From the NCBI GenBank assembly GCA_964614655.1, contig CAZTPF010000032.1, positions 1 through 20,530 of the forward strand: a stretch of 20,530 bases of DNA. Reading direction: 5' to 3'. The position numbers and the translations under genes are program-made. A model generated the notes under the pieces. It had not been told where the DNA came from. It saw nothing but the letters and a program-made list of their open reading frames with translations, and made no database searches. Positions 7,112 through 14,165 of the stretch are shown here, one piece after another. Every line of letters begins with the position of its first letter. Positions within the stretch are counted from its first letter, which is position 1. This DNA comes from Casp-actino8 sp964614655. GTDB lineage: Bacteria > Actinomycetota > Acidimicrobiia > Acidimicrobiales > Ilumatobacteraceae.

Positions 7112-7815
7112 GGACGACGTTGGCGGTACTTGTCGGAACAGTGGCCGGCGTCGGTGTCCTGACCGTCGTTGCGGCCCTTCGTGACTCCGTGGCGAGCGGA
7201 AAGATGGCGTGGCGTCACTCGAAGCGACGATCGGCGGTGGACGACCGGGAACTGGTCGAGGCATTGGCCGTCTGGATCGAGCAGCTTCGCGACACCATGG
7301 CGGGTGCTCGTGGCCTCGAGCAGGCAATTGCAGCAACGGCCGAGACGGCTCCGAACCTGATCAGACCGTCGGTGACTCGTTTGGCTGATCGCCTCGATCA
7401 CGAGTCCCTCTCGACCAGTGCCCTCTTGTTCGCCGAAGAGGTCGACAATTCACTCGCCGACTTCGTGGTGGCTGTCTTGGTCACCGCCTCGCAGCAGCAG
7501 GTGAGAGATGTCGGAGCAGTCCTTTCCCAACTGGCCGAATGCTGTCGCGACGAAGTGAAGATGCGGACGCGAGTGTGGGTGTCGCGTGCCCGTACACGCA
7601 GTGCAGTTCGGATCATCGTCGGGGTTCTCGTCGCCTTCGTCACCGGCCTCTTCGCCTTCAATCGCTCCTACCTCGAGCCATACGGATCAGCGTCCGGAGC
7701 AACCGTCCTGTTGGTGGTCGTCCTTCTCTTCGTCGCATCGCTTGTCTCGATGAGTCGAATGTCCAGATTCGAGGCTCCACCGAGATTCGTATCTCATCGG
7801 AGGGCGGTCTCGTGA
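7108..7815 (+). CDS. tadB: TadB-like inner-membrane pilus assembly protein
   Basis: The 235-residue protein has an N-terminal membrane helix (about 4-24), a cytosolic helical T2SSF-type domain (about 50-165, with VEALAVWIEQLRDTM and GLEQAIAATAETAP), and two C-terminal helices (about 170-190 and 198-216). TadB and TadC together form the membrane platform on which CpaF acts. Identification rests on this topology, the T2SSF-like GLEQAI motif and the position directly after cpaF. It overlaps cpaF by 4 bp (ATGA), and its TGA overlaps the GTG start of tadC (GTGA), so the three are likely translationally coupled. Confidence 0.85.
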   Translation: MRTTLAVLVGTVAGVGVLTVVAALRDSVASGKMAWRHSKRRSAVDDRELVEALAVWIEQLRDTMAGARGLEQAIAATAETAPNLIRPSVTRLADRLDHESLSTSALLFAEEVDNSLADFVVAVLVTASQQQVRDVGAVLSQLAECCRDEVKMRTRVWVSRARTRSAVRIIVGVLVAFVTGLFAFNRSYLEPYGSASGATVLLVVVLLFVASLVSMSRMSRFEAPPRFVSHRRAVS

Positions 7816-8651
7816 TCGCAATCTTTTTCAGTTCTCTGGCCCTCGCCGTCGGCGTGGTGATCGTCACGCGATCGCTTCGACGTCCGACTCTCGAGAGTCG
7901 GCTGTCGAGGTTCGTGGAGACCTCACTCGATGATCGATCGGCCAGCAGATCGTTGACCGAACGGCTTCTGGCTAGCGACGATCGGGACCTCGCCGTGACC
8001 GGAACGAGCTCGGCGAAGTACGCAACCGAGCAGATCACGTGCGGAGCCCTCGCTTTTGCGATTCCAGTCGCCATGTACGTGACGCTCGGAATGGGCGGCC
8101 TGAAGCTTCCCGTTCCCCTGGTCGTCTTGCTGAGCGCCTCCTGTGGAGTTCTCGGTCTGCAGATTCCGCGCCTCACTCTCGTTCAGAAGGCGCGGCGAGC
8201 ACGCCACGATTTTCGAAGCTCGTTGTCGTCGTATCTCGACCTCGTGTCGATCATGCTGTCTGGTGGTTCAGGAATCGAGACGGCACTCGTCGCAGCGGCG
8301 CGAGTGGGCGACGGGCCGACCTACCTGTTGATCAACGATGCATTGGAGGTTGCTCGGTCGACCAGGCGCTCACCTTGGGACGTACTGGCCGAAGAGGGAC
8401 GTCGAATCGGCGTCGATGAGCTTCCCGAATTGGCCGCGACCGTGAAACTCGGAGGAGAGCAGGGTGCACGTATGACGTCGTCACTCGTCGCCAAAGCGGC
8501 GTCCCTTCGTCAGAAGCACATGGCTGAGGTGGAGGCAGCGGCGAATTCGTCGACCGAGCGAATGGGGTTGCCCATGGTTCTCATGTTCGTCGCCTTCTTG
8601 GTGCTTCTCGGATATCCGGCCATGCATCTGATCAGCCAGGGCTTCGGCTGA
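7812..8651 (+). CDS. tadC: TadC-like inner-membrane pilus assembly protein
   Basis: The 279 residues show an N-terminal helix (about 1-19), two helices at about 72-118, a cytosolic T2SSF domain (about 125-250, with LDLVSIMLSGGSGIETAL and LGGEQGARMTSSLVAKA), and a final helix at about 253-275. I start it at GTG 7812, which overlaps the tadB stop as GTGA and has GGAGGG about 8 nt upstream. The in-frame extension back to 7539 overlaps tadB extensively and is not credible. Pairing with TadB in the CpaF platform is established for Tad systems. A 53-bp gap follows before the pilin gene. Confidence 0.88.
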   Translation: MIAIFFSSLALAVGVVIVTRSLRRPTLESRLSRFVETSLDDRSASRSLTERLLASDDRDLAVTGTSSAKYATEQITCGALAFAIPVAMYVTLGMGGLKLPVPLVVLLSASCGVLGLQIPRLTLVQKARRARHDFRSSLSSYLDLVSIMLSGGSGIETALVAAARVGDGPTYLLINDALEVARSTRRSPWDVLAEEGRRIGVDELPELAATVKLGGEQGARMTSSLVAKAASLRQKHMAEVEAAANSSTERMGLPMVLMFVAFLVLLGYPAMHLISQGFG

Positions 8652-8663
8652 TCGACGTTCGAC

Positions 8664-8704
8664 CGCCACACAACACAACCAACAACAAGCAAAGGAGAAA
8701 AGCA
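8664..8704 (+). promoter_or_regulatory. A/C-rich leader with strong ribosome site for the pilin gene
   Basis: The stretch 8664-8690 is almost only A and C (one G, in AAGC at 8689), which is rare in this GC-rich window and predicts an unstructured mRNA. It leads into AAAGGAGAAA (8691-8700), the best Shine-Dalgarno in the operon, 7-8 nt before ATG 8705. This would raise pilin output relative to the coupled genes around it. Confidence 0.65.
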
Positions 8705-8899
8705 ATGTCACATTTCCGTCAACTCTGGGATTACTACACGATTCGTTTCGCCGCGTCGCGTGAACTCGATCGGGACCGCGGAGAAGTGAGTGCGACCACG
8801 GTCGTCATGGCAGCGGCTCTGATCGCTCTGGCCATTTCGGTGGGTGTCATCATCACGAACAAGGTTCGCGAAAAGGCCAATGACCTCGATCTCGGCTGA
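8705..8899 (+). CDS. Small Flp-like pilin, probable major pilus subunit
   Basis: The 64-residue protein has a hydrophilic leader (1-26, ending DRDRG), then a single hydrophobic helix (about 31-51, TTVVMAAALIALAISVGVII) and a short charged tail. This is the Flp-type pilin layout, and its size, position after tadC and very strong ribosome site fit the main pilus subunit. Predicted prepilin cleavage is after G26. Classical Flp pilins have Glu at +5 and often Tyr at +6; here +5 is Thr31, so the recognition site is atypical. The same RDRG motif precedes the helix of the neighbouring pseudopilin candidates. It overlaps the next gene by 20 bp. Function is inferred from context and topology. Confidence 0.75.
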   Translation: MSHFRQLWDYYTIRFAASRELDRDRGEVSATTVVMAAALIALAISVGVIITNKVREKANDLDLG

Positions 8900-9290
8900 T
8901 TCGTCGGACCGCGACCGCGGGGAGACCACCTCGGAAGTCGTCATCGTTCTACCGGTGCTGATTCTGATCGTGATGGTGGTGTTGCAGTCGGCGCTCTTCT
9001 TCCACACCGCTCACGTTGCACGTGCGGCGGCGTCGGAGGGAGCGGTGGCTGCAGCATCCCATCGGGTGCCCGACGCAGCGTCGTCGATGGTCGGCTCCGA
9101 GCATGCGGCCCTGTTCGCTCTCGATGCCGGAGGGAGAATCGAGGGCTCTCCCGTGAGTTCGCTCGACGGGAACACGGTGTTCGTGAGCGTGACTCTGAGA
9201 GTTCCGTCACTCGTACCTTTCTTGACGACTCGAGTGACCCGCGATGCGACCGAGCCGAAGGAAAGAATCGTACGGGAGCCGGACAGATGA
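8880..9290 (+). CDS. TadE-like pseudopilin, first copy
   Basis: The 136-residue product has a short leader ending RDRG (G14), then ETTSE with Glu at +5, and a membrane helix VVIVLPVLILIVMVVLQSALFF (about 20-41). The exported remainder begins HTAHVARAAASEGAVAAA, typical of TadE. TadE/TadF are minor pseudopilins needed for Tad pilus assembly. The start is uncertain. ATG 8880 lies inside the pilin gene with AAAAGG only 3 nt upstream. GTG 8844 is in frame and would add 12 residues. Translation is probably coupled to the pilin gene. The stop overlaps the next ATG by 4 bp (ATGA). Confidence 0.8.
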   Translation: MTSISADSSDRDRGETTSEVVIVLPVLILIVMVVLQSALFFHTAHVARAAASEGAVAAASHRVPDAASSMVGSEHAALFALDAGGRIEGSPVSSLDGNTVFVSVTLRVPSLVPFLTTRVTRDATEPKERIVREPDR

Positions 9291-9694
9291 CCGGTCGAGC
9301 TCGTCGTGACAGTGGAAGCGCCTCGATGGAGATGGTGCTCATCACCCCTCTCCTCGTGATCTTCGTCCTGCTGGTCGTCTTCGGTGGCCGATCGGTCGAG
9401 AGCACGAACGATGTGAAGCACGCCGCTGACCAAGGAGCACGGGCTGCGTCGATGGTGGCGACGGCTCGAATGCCCGATGTTGCACGTCGTGCTGTGCAGG
9501 CGGACCTGGTGGCTCGTCGAGTTTCGTGTCCGTCCCCGAGTGTCGACGTACGAACTTCGCTCGAGGGCCGAACCGTCACCGTGACCGTTTCGTGTCGAGC
9601 CGACGGGCAGGGCTTGGGTCTTCTGGACGTGTCGACTCGTTCCGTCTCTGCGACGTCGACCGAGGTCGTCGACCGTTATCGGGCAGGTGAGTGA
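9287..9694 (+). CDS. TadE/TadF-like pseudopilin, second copy
   Basis: The 135-residue product starts MTGRARRDSG, with predicted prepilin cleavage after G10 and Glu at +5 (SASME). One helix follows at about 16-33 (MVLITPLLVIFVLLVVFG), then an exported helical region SVESTNDVKHAADQGARAASM typical of the TadE family and a beta-rich tail with two cysteines (C83 and C101, about 18 residues apart) that could pair outside the cell. It overlaps the gene before it by ATGA. The gene after it starts 1 nt past its stop. Whether it corresponds to TadE or TadF cannot be decided by eye. Confidence 0.8.
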   Translation: MTGRARRDSGSASMEMVLITPLLVIFVLLVVFGGRSVESTNDVKHAADQGARAASMVATARMPDVARRAVQADLVARRVSCPSPSVDVRTSLEGRTVTVTVSCRADGQGLGLLDVSTRSVSATSTEVVDRYRAGE

Positions 9695-9695
9695 G

Positions 9696-10085
9696 ATGGC
9701 GACAGATCGTGACCGAGGACTGGTGAGCGGCTTCGTCGTCTGTCTGGCCCTCACGTTCATGGCCATGGCGGGTCTGGCCGTCGACAGCGGTCGGCTCGTG
9801 GCGGCTCGACTCGAAGCCGCCGATCACGCCGAGAACGTGGCTCGACTCGGTGCTCAGGAAGTTCGTGAGATTCGTCTCGGTGTTCGGAGTGTCGATCCGG
9901 TGAGAGCACGCGAGGTGACGGCGGCCTACCTGTCCGAACACGGCCTGGACGGCTCGGTGATCGTCGATCACCAAACGGTGACCGTGACCATTCGGGACGA
10001 ACAGGAGACGACGATCCTGCATCTCTTCGGTGTCGATTCTCGAGACTTCGCCGTGACTCGGCGGGCCACGATCGTGGCTGGGTGA
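9696..10085 (+). CDS. TadG-like short pilus-associated membrane protein
   Basis: The 129-residue product begins MATDRDRG, then LVSGFVVCLALTFMAMAGLAVDSGRLVAARLEAA: one helix followed by the VDSGR-type segment seen at the start of TadG-like/Tad-domain proteins. It lacks the long von Willebrand-like region of full TadG proteins. The same RDRG motif precedes the helix, but +5 is Phe rather than Glu. ATG 9696 has AGGTGAG about 6 nt upstream. GTG 9687 is in frame with no ribosome site. Three nt separate it from the following gene. Role in the pilus machine is inferred from the helix motif and operon position. Confidence 0.7.
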   Translation: MATDRDRGLVSGFVVCLALTFMAMAGLAVDSGRLVAARLEAADHAENVARLGAQEVREIRLGVRSVDPVRAREVTAAYLSEHGLDGSVIVDHQTVTVTIRDEQETTILHLFGVDSRDFAVTRRATIVAG

Positions 10086-10088
10086 ACC

Positions 10089-12212
10089 ATGCGTTCGTCC
10101 GTGCGGTGGGTTCGATGGTCGATTGCCATGTCGATCGTCGTCAATGTGTTGATCTCGTGTTGGGTCGTCGTCCAGGCTCTGGTCGAACCCGGCCACGACT
10201 CGTGGGTCGACGGTTTCCTGTCCGATTGTCGACGCTGGTGGCAAGGAGACGTGGACCGCTCACTGGTCGTGCGCTCGGCCATCCTCCTGACAGCGGCACT
10301 TGCCTGTCGTCTCGGTATATGGCTGGTGCTCGTGGCGATTCAGGAAGCTCGAGGGCGTCCGTCTCGTCGACCGGCACCCCGCTTGTTGGCATTCGTCCTC
10401 ACGTCGGGCGTCGTGTGGGGAGGGACGGTCGGAGAGGCAACTGCTGGACATGGGTCGGTGACCGAGGCGAATTCGGGGGTTGAGGCCTCCGCTCTCCCTC
10501 CGACTTCGGTCGTGCTCGTGAACGATTCGTCCGGTCTCGATATTGCGGGCACTGCAGTGGTGTCCGGCCTCATCGGAGCCGGTGTGGCGTTGCGGCTCAA
10601 GAGTCGTGACCGCCGCGATCGACGGGTCCGCGACGCGGGATCTGTCGTCGACGACGTGATGATCGATCCACCGATGGAGATGGCTTCGGAGTTTTCGACG
10701 GCCGAGCGGTCGTTCAGGCAGATGATCGAGGTCGTACGTCGAGTGATCGAAGCCGAACCCGACAATCGGATTCGTCATGTGGTCGACGAAAAGAACGGGT
10801 GGATCGTGATCGAATTCGTCGATCCTCCGAGGCAGCTGCCTCATTCCGAGGTGATTCACAGCAGGGCTCTGCGGGTGAGGTCGCCGGAGCAGGTGGCGAC
10901 CGAGGAGGACCTCGTCGATCCGCGGCTTCCCGCTCTGTTGCACGTGGGTCGATCGTTGTCAGGCGAGATCTGGATCTCGTTGGACGAGTACGAGAGCTTT
11001 GCAGTCGACTGTCGTCACGAAGAGGGAGAGCGAGTCTGGCGTCATCTTTGTCAGAGCGTGGTCATGGGTCCTTCGCTGGAGTCACGAGGGGTCGTGAGTG
11101 ATCGTGATTTGGGGTCGTATCCCGGTCGACGATGTTTCGTGGCCGCCGACGGAACCACCGTCGACGAAGTCGTCGAGAGAGTTGGCAGCTCGATCGCCGT
11201 TGTCCACGAAGGATCCTTGGGTTTTCCTGGCATTCATCGGGTGGTCGATGGACAGGTGACGACGGGTCTGAAGCGGGTGAGTGACGAATGGCGACTTCTT
11301 CCCGCCGATGTGGCGATCCGGCCTGTTGGATCGGACCTCGACGAGGTCACGTCGATCAAGGTTCTGCTCGGAGTGGACGAGAAGGCGATCCAAGTCGATC
11401 CTCCTGCGGTCGTCGAGACGGACGAGACATGGCATTTCATGGCTTGTGTGCTCGGACCCCCACGCGTGATCGACTCCACTTTCGAACCTGTCCGGTTCGA
11501 GCGAGGCAAGGCCGAAGAGTTGGTGATCTGGTTGGCGTTTCACCCAGCGCAGAGGAAGCGGTCCTTGGCTCGGAGTGCACTGTGGCTGACCCCGGTACAG
11601 GACGCGACGTTCTCGAACATCACGGCCGCAGCCCGTCGATCCATGAATGCAGTTCGCGCTCGTGAAGACGGGAGTCCTTGGGTCGGCATCACGATGTCGG
11701 ACGAGCTCCCCTTGGCCGAGGGGGTAATCACCGACATCGAGGTGCTCCGGGAGGCCGTGACTGACACTCGACTACGTCCAGAGGAGACCGGAGTTGATCG
11801 CCTGCGCAAAGCGTTGGAGCTCGTGAGGGGAGTGCCCTTCGCCAGCTCGAGCTACACCTGGTCGGACGGAATTGGAGTATGTGGTGAAGCTGCGACTCTT
11901 GTCGTTCGAGCCGCAACGATGATGGCCGTGATGTGCCAGGAGAACGGTGACATCGACGGTGTCTATTGGGCGACGGCGAAAGGGTTGCTGGCTCTCCCAG
12001 GGCATGAAGAACTCGTGGCGACGAGATTGCGAGCTCACGCGACACGAGGAGATCGCTCGGCCTTGAGAGTCGAATGGGAGTCGTTTCGTCGCGCTCTGGC
12101 GAGTGAATGGGGGGACGAGGAGCCCTCACCGCGGATGATGCAATTGTGGCGAGGTCTGACGGCTGATTGGTCAGTTGAGGAGGGCCATCAGTCCGGCGAG
12201 AACTCCGACTGA
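10089..12212 (+). CDS. Membrane protein with SARP/BTAD-like C-terminal region
   Basis: This 707-residue protein closes the pilus operon, 3 nt after the TadG-like gene. Hydrophobic segments lie at about 11-31, 60-84, 98-113 and 150-170, followed by a basic stretch (KSRDRRDRRVR). Residues 200-450 are a region I do not recognise. About 455-545 resembles a degraded OmpR-type winged helix of SARP regulators (EELVIWLAFHPAQRKRSLARSALW, then TFSNITAAARRSMNAVRA). About 567-690 resembles the helical bacterial transcriptional activator domain (VDRLRKALELVRGVPFA, YTWSD). It may act in the membrane-proximal cytosol as a regulator or as a scaffold of the pilus machine; DNA binding is not shown. Its last 42 bp overlap the convergent gene at 12171. 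Confidence 0.7.
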   Translation: MRSSVRWVRWSIAMSIVVNVLISCWVVVQALVEPGHDSWVDGFLSDCRRWWQGDVDRSLVVRSAILLTAALACRLGIWLVLVAIQEARGRPSRRPAPRLLAFVLTSGVVWGGTVGEATAGHGSVTEANSGVEASALPPTSVVLVNDSSGLDIAGTAVVSGLIGAGVALRLKSRDRRDRRVRDAGSVVDDVMIDPPMEMASEFSTAERSFRQMIEVVRRVIEAEPDNRIRHVVDEKNGWIVIEFVDPPRQLPHSEVIHSRALRVRSPEQVATEEDLVDPRLPALLHVGRSLSGEIWISLDEYESFAVDCRHEEGERVWRHLCQSVVMGPSLESRGVVSDRDLGSYPGRRCFVAADGTTVDEVVERVGSSIAVVHEGSLGFPGIHRVVDGQVTTGLKRVSDEWRLLPADVAIRPVGSDLDEVTSIKVLLGVDEKAIQVDPPAVVETDETWHFMACVLGPPRVIDSTFEPVRFERGKAEELVIWLAFHPAQRKRSLARSALWLTPVQDATFSNITAAARRSMNAVRAREDGSPWVGITMSDELPLAEGVITDIEVLREAVTDTRLRPEETGVDRLRKALELVRGVPFASSSYTWSDGIGVCGEAATLVVRAATMMAVMCQENGDIDGVYWATAKGLLALPGHEELVATRLRAHATRGDRSALRVEWESFRRALASEWGDEEPSPRMMQLWRGLTADWSVEEGHQSGENSD

Positions 12213-12557
12213 GGTCATGGTGCTGCCGATGCTCAGCCGGAGCATTTTGGCCCCGAGCTTCGTCTCGAGCAGTTCGAATCGTTGATCGATGAGATCGAAG
12301 CGCCTGTCCATCACGTCGAATCGTCGATCGATTGCCTCAAATCGTTGATCGATTGCCTCAAATCGTTGATCGACGGATACGAATCGGTGATCCATTCCGT
12401 CGAGGCGTGCTTCAAGGCGTCGGATGTCGTCTTTGGTCGCAATTTGCGTCCAGTCGAAGGGCGGCAAGGAATCCATCAGATCCTCGGCCACTTCGTCGCC
12501 GAGTTGCTCACCGAGTGAGGTTCGCATGCGAAATCGACGCTGTTCATGAGAGGTCAT
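12171..12557 (-). CDS. Heptad-repeat coiled-coil protein with C-terminal membrane segment
   Basis: The 128-residue product has a hydrophilic N-terminus (about 1-45), then a run of heptads of the form DQRFEAI / DRRFDVM (about 52-98) predicting a parallel coiled coil. A C-terminal hydrophobic segment of about 20 residues (IGSTMTSVGVLAGLMALL) likely anchors it in the membrane. Small proteins of this build are common, but their function is generally unknown. I chose ATG 12557, with GGAAG 9 nt upstream; GTG 12566 would be in frame but overlaps the ribosome site. The 3' end overlaps the convergent pilus-operon gene by 42 bp, so both genes' final 13-14 codons are encoded on opposite strands of the same DNA. 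Confidence 0.75.
   Translation of the reverse strand: MTSHEQRRFRMRTSLGEQLGDEVAEDLMDSLPPFDWTQIATKDDIRRLEARLDGMDHRFVSVDQRFEAIDQRFEAIDRRFDVMDRRFDLIDQRFELLETKLGAKMLRLSIGSTMTSVGVLAGLMALLN
12277..12402. repeat. Six 21-bp tandem units encoding heptads
   Basis: Six consecutive 21-bp units start at 12277, 12298, 12319, 12340, 12361 and 12382. Units 3 and 4 differ at a single base (AATCGTCGATC against AATCGTTGATC, then GATTGCCTCA). Unit 5 shares its first 13 bases with unit 4. Each unit encodes one heptad of the coiled coil, so the array can gain or lose units without frameshift. Confidence 0.85.
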
Positions 12558-12785
12558 TGTGGTCACTTCCGTTCGTCATGGCAAGAGCGGATCGGGAAAG
12601 TGGTCGCAATGTGGGGAAGACAGCGGTGCCGGCGGTGATCGAGTCACACGCCGGCACTCACGCCGGTGTGCTCACTGCCGTCGAGGGGGTCGTCGTTCCA
12701 GTGGCACATCACTGGGAGAGGGGGATCTCCCTATGTGAACCTCACCGTATGACACTCCCATCTCACATGTCAGGGATACATGTCT
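12558..12785. other. Gap between radA and the coiled-coil gene
   Basis: These 228 bp lie between two leftward genes and contain no convincing gene. Small dyads are visible: ACATGT-7nt-ACATGT (12765-12783, directly after the radA stop), GGGAGA-6nt-TCTCCC (12714-12731), and a bulged CACAC..CGGC/GCCGGTGTG (12645-12670). None is followed by a T-run in the leftward direction, so none is a standard intrinsic terminator. No clear TANNNT promoter was found for the coiled-coil gene. Confidence 0.5.
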
Positions 12786-14159
12786 TCAGTGTTGCGGTAC
12801 GGACATACCGAGAACTTGCAAAGCCTGTCGTAACGTGGAGATTCGTTCGACCTTCATGGGCCCGTCGACGGCTTGAGTGGTGGCTGGAACCAAGGCTTTG
12901 GTGAAACCGAGGCGCGAAGCCTCTGCGAGTCGTCGAGAAGCATGAGCCACTTGACGAACTTCGCCACCCAGTCCGACTTCTCCGAAGGCCACCACTGTGG
13001 GAGGAAGTGGCTGTCCGGACAACGCCGACAGCACGGCAAGACACAAACCGAGATCGGTGCCCGGTTCGGACAACTTCACGCCGCCGACGACCGATGCGTA
13101 CACCTCGTGTTGCGACACGGGTGCTTTCACGCGCTGACCGAGAACGGCGAGCAACATGGCGAGACGTCCGGGATCGAGCCCTTGCGCACTTCGTCGGGCC
13201 GGAACGTCGGGTTTCACCTTGTTGGTGAGCACCTGCAACTCGACCATGAGAGGGCGTTGGCCCTCGAGCGTGGGGACCACCACACTGCCGGCTACACCTG
13301 TTTGGCGATCGGCGAGAAACAGCGCACTCGGATCGGGAACACCGCGCAGACCGGTTTCGACCATCTCGAAGAGGCCGAGTTCGGTGGTCGGCCCGAAACG
13401 GTGTTTGGAGGCGCGCAGCAAGCGGAGGGCGTGGTGACGCTCACCTTCGAATTGCAGAACGGTGTCGACGACGTGCTCGAGAACGCGCGGCCCGGCGAGG
13501 CCACCCTCTTTGGTGACGTGACCGACGAGGATGATCGGCACATTGCGTCGCTTGGCTTCCATCACGAGTTTGTGCGCGCAACCTCGAACCTGGACGACAC
13601 TTCCTGGTGACGACCCGAGTTCGGGATCGACGAGAGTCTGAATACTGTCGATGATGATCAATTCGGGCGACAGCTCGTCCATGGCGGCGATCACATGCGG
13701 AAGCACCGTTTCGGCCAGGAGCCACAGTTCGGGACGGACGGCATCGAGTCGTTCGGCGCGCAATCGGACCTGTTGGGCGCTCTCTTCGGCCGAGACGTAG
13801 AGGGTTCGTCCGGGCCACGCGGCGAGTGTCTGCAACAACAGAGTGCTCTTGCCGATTCCGGGTTCGCCACCGAGAAGAGTGACCGACCCTGGTACGAGAC
13901 CACCACCGAGAACACGATCGAACTCGTCGACACCCGTGGAGCGAGGTGCACCGTGCGCGGCGTCGATTTCGCCGATGCGTTGTGGTGACGATGTGGGGAG
14001 GAGTGCAACTCCGGCCGCCAGCGACGAAATGTCGGCCGATGGATCCTCGACGTCTTCGACGAGGCTGTTCCAGGCTCCGCAGGCCGAACAGCGCCCCGTC
14101 CATTTGGGGAACGACGCACCGCATTCGGAGCAGTTGTAGACGAGTTTCAGTCGGGCCAC
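12786..14159 (-). CDS. radA: DNA repair protein RadA (Sms)
   Basis: RadA is a RecA-like ATPase/helicase that helps process recombination intermediates. The 457 residues show the full plan: a C4 zinc finger (C10, C13, C24, C27), Walker A GGEPGIGKST (97-106) and the LIIIDSIQTL Walker B region (about 167-176). The family KNRFG motif appears as KHRFG (252-256), followed by a Lon-protease-like C-terminal domain (about 290-457, with GEVGLGGEVRQV). The start is GTG 14157-14159, giving MARLKLVYNCSECG, a canonical RadA N-terminus. No Shine-Dalgarno is present, and TAGGTT lies 6 nt upstream, so it can be made from a leaderless mRNA as well as from read-through of the upstream genes. Confidence 0.96.
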   Translation of the reverse strand: MARLKLVYNCSECGASFPKWTGRCSACGAWNSLVEDVEDPSADISSLAAGVALLPTSSPQRIGEIDAAHGAPRSTGVDEFDRVLGGGLVPGSVTLLGGEPGIGKSTLLLQTLAAWPGRTLYVSAEESAQQVRLRAERLDAVRPELWLLAETVLPHVIAAMDELSPELIIIDSIQTLVDPELGSSPGSVVQVRGCAHKLVMEAKRRNVPIILVGHVTKEGGLAGPRVLEHVVDTVLQFEGERHHALRLLRASKHRFGPTTELGLFEMVETGLRGVPDPSALFLADRQTGVAGSVVVPTLEGQRPLMVELQVLTNKVKPDVPARRSAQGLDPGRLAMLLAVLGQRVKAPVSQHEVYASVVGGVKLSEPGTDLGLCLAVLSALSGQPLPPTVVAFGEVGLGGEVRQVAHASRRLAEASRLGFTKALVPATTQAVDGPMKVERISTLRQALQVLGMSVPQH

Positions 14160-14165
14160 GTCGTC

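Noticed and set aside
7539..7811. N-terminal extension of TadC to 7539
   Set aside because: It would overlap tadB by 277 bp in another frame. GTG 7812 gives a GTGA overlap, a good GGAGGG site and an ordinary TadC N-terminus.
12277..12402. CRISPR-like or regulatory repeat array
   Set aside because: The units are contiguous 21-mers without spacers and are in frame with a heptad-coding sequence, so they are a protein-coding repeat.
12645..12731. Intrinsic terminator for radA
   Set aside because: The dyads are short or bulged, and no T-run follows in the leftward direction.
12332..12904. 190-codon rightward frame crossing the radA/coiled-coil gap
   Set aside because: It overlaps both leftward genes, is Arg/His/Val-rich without motifs, and has no ribosome site.
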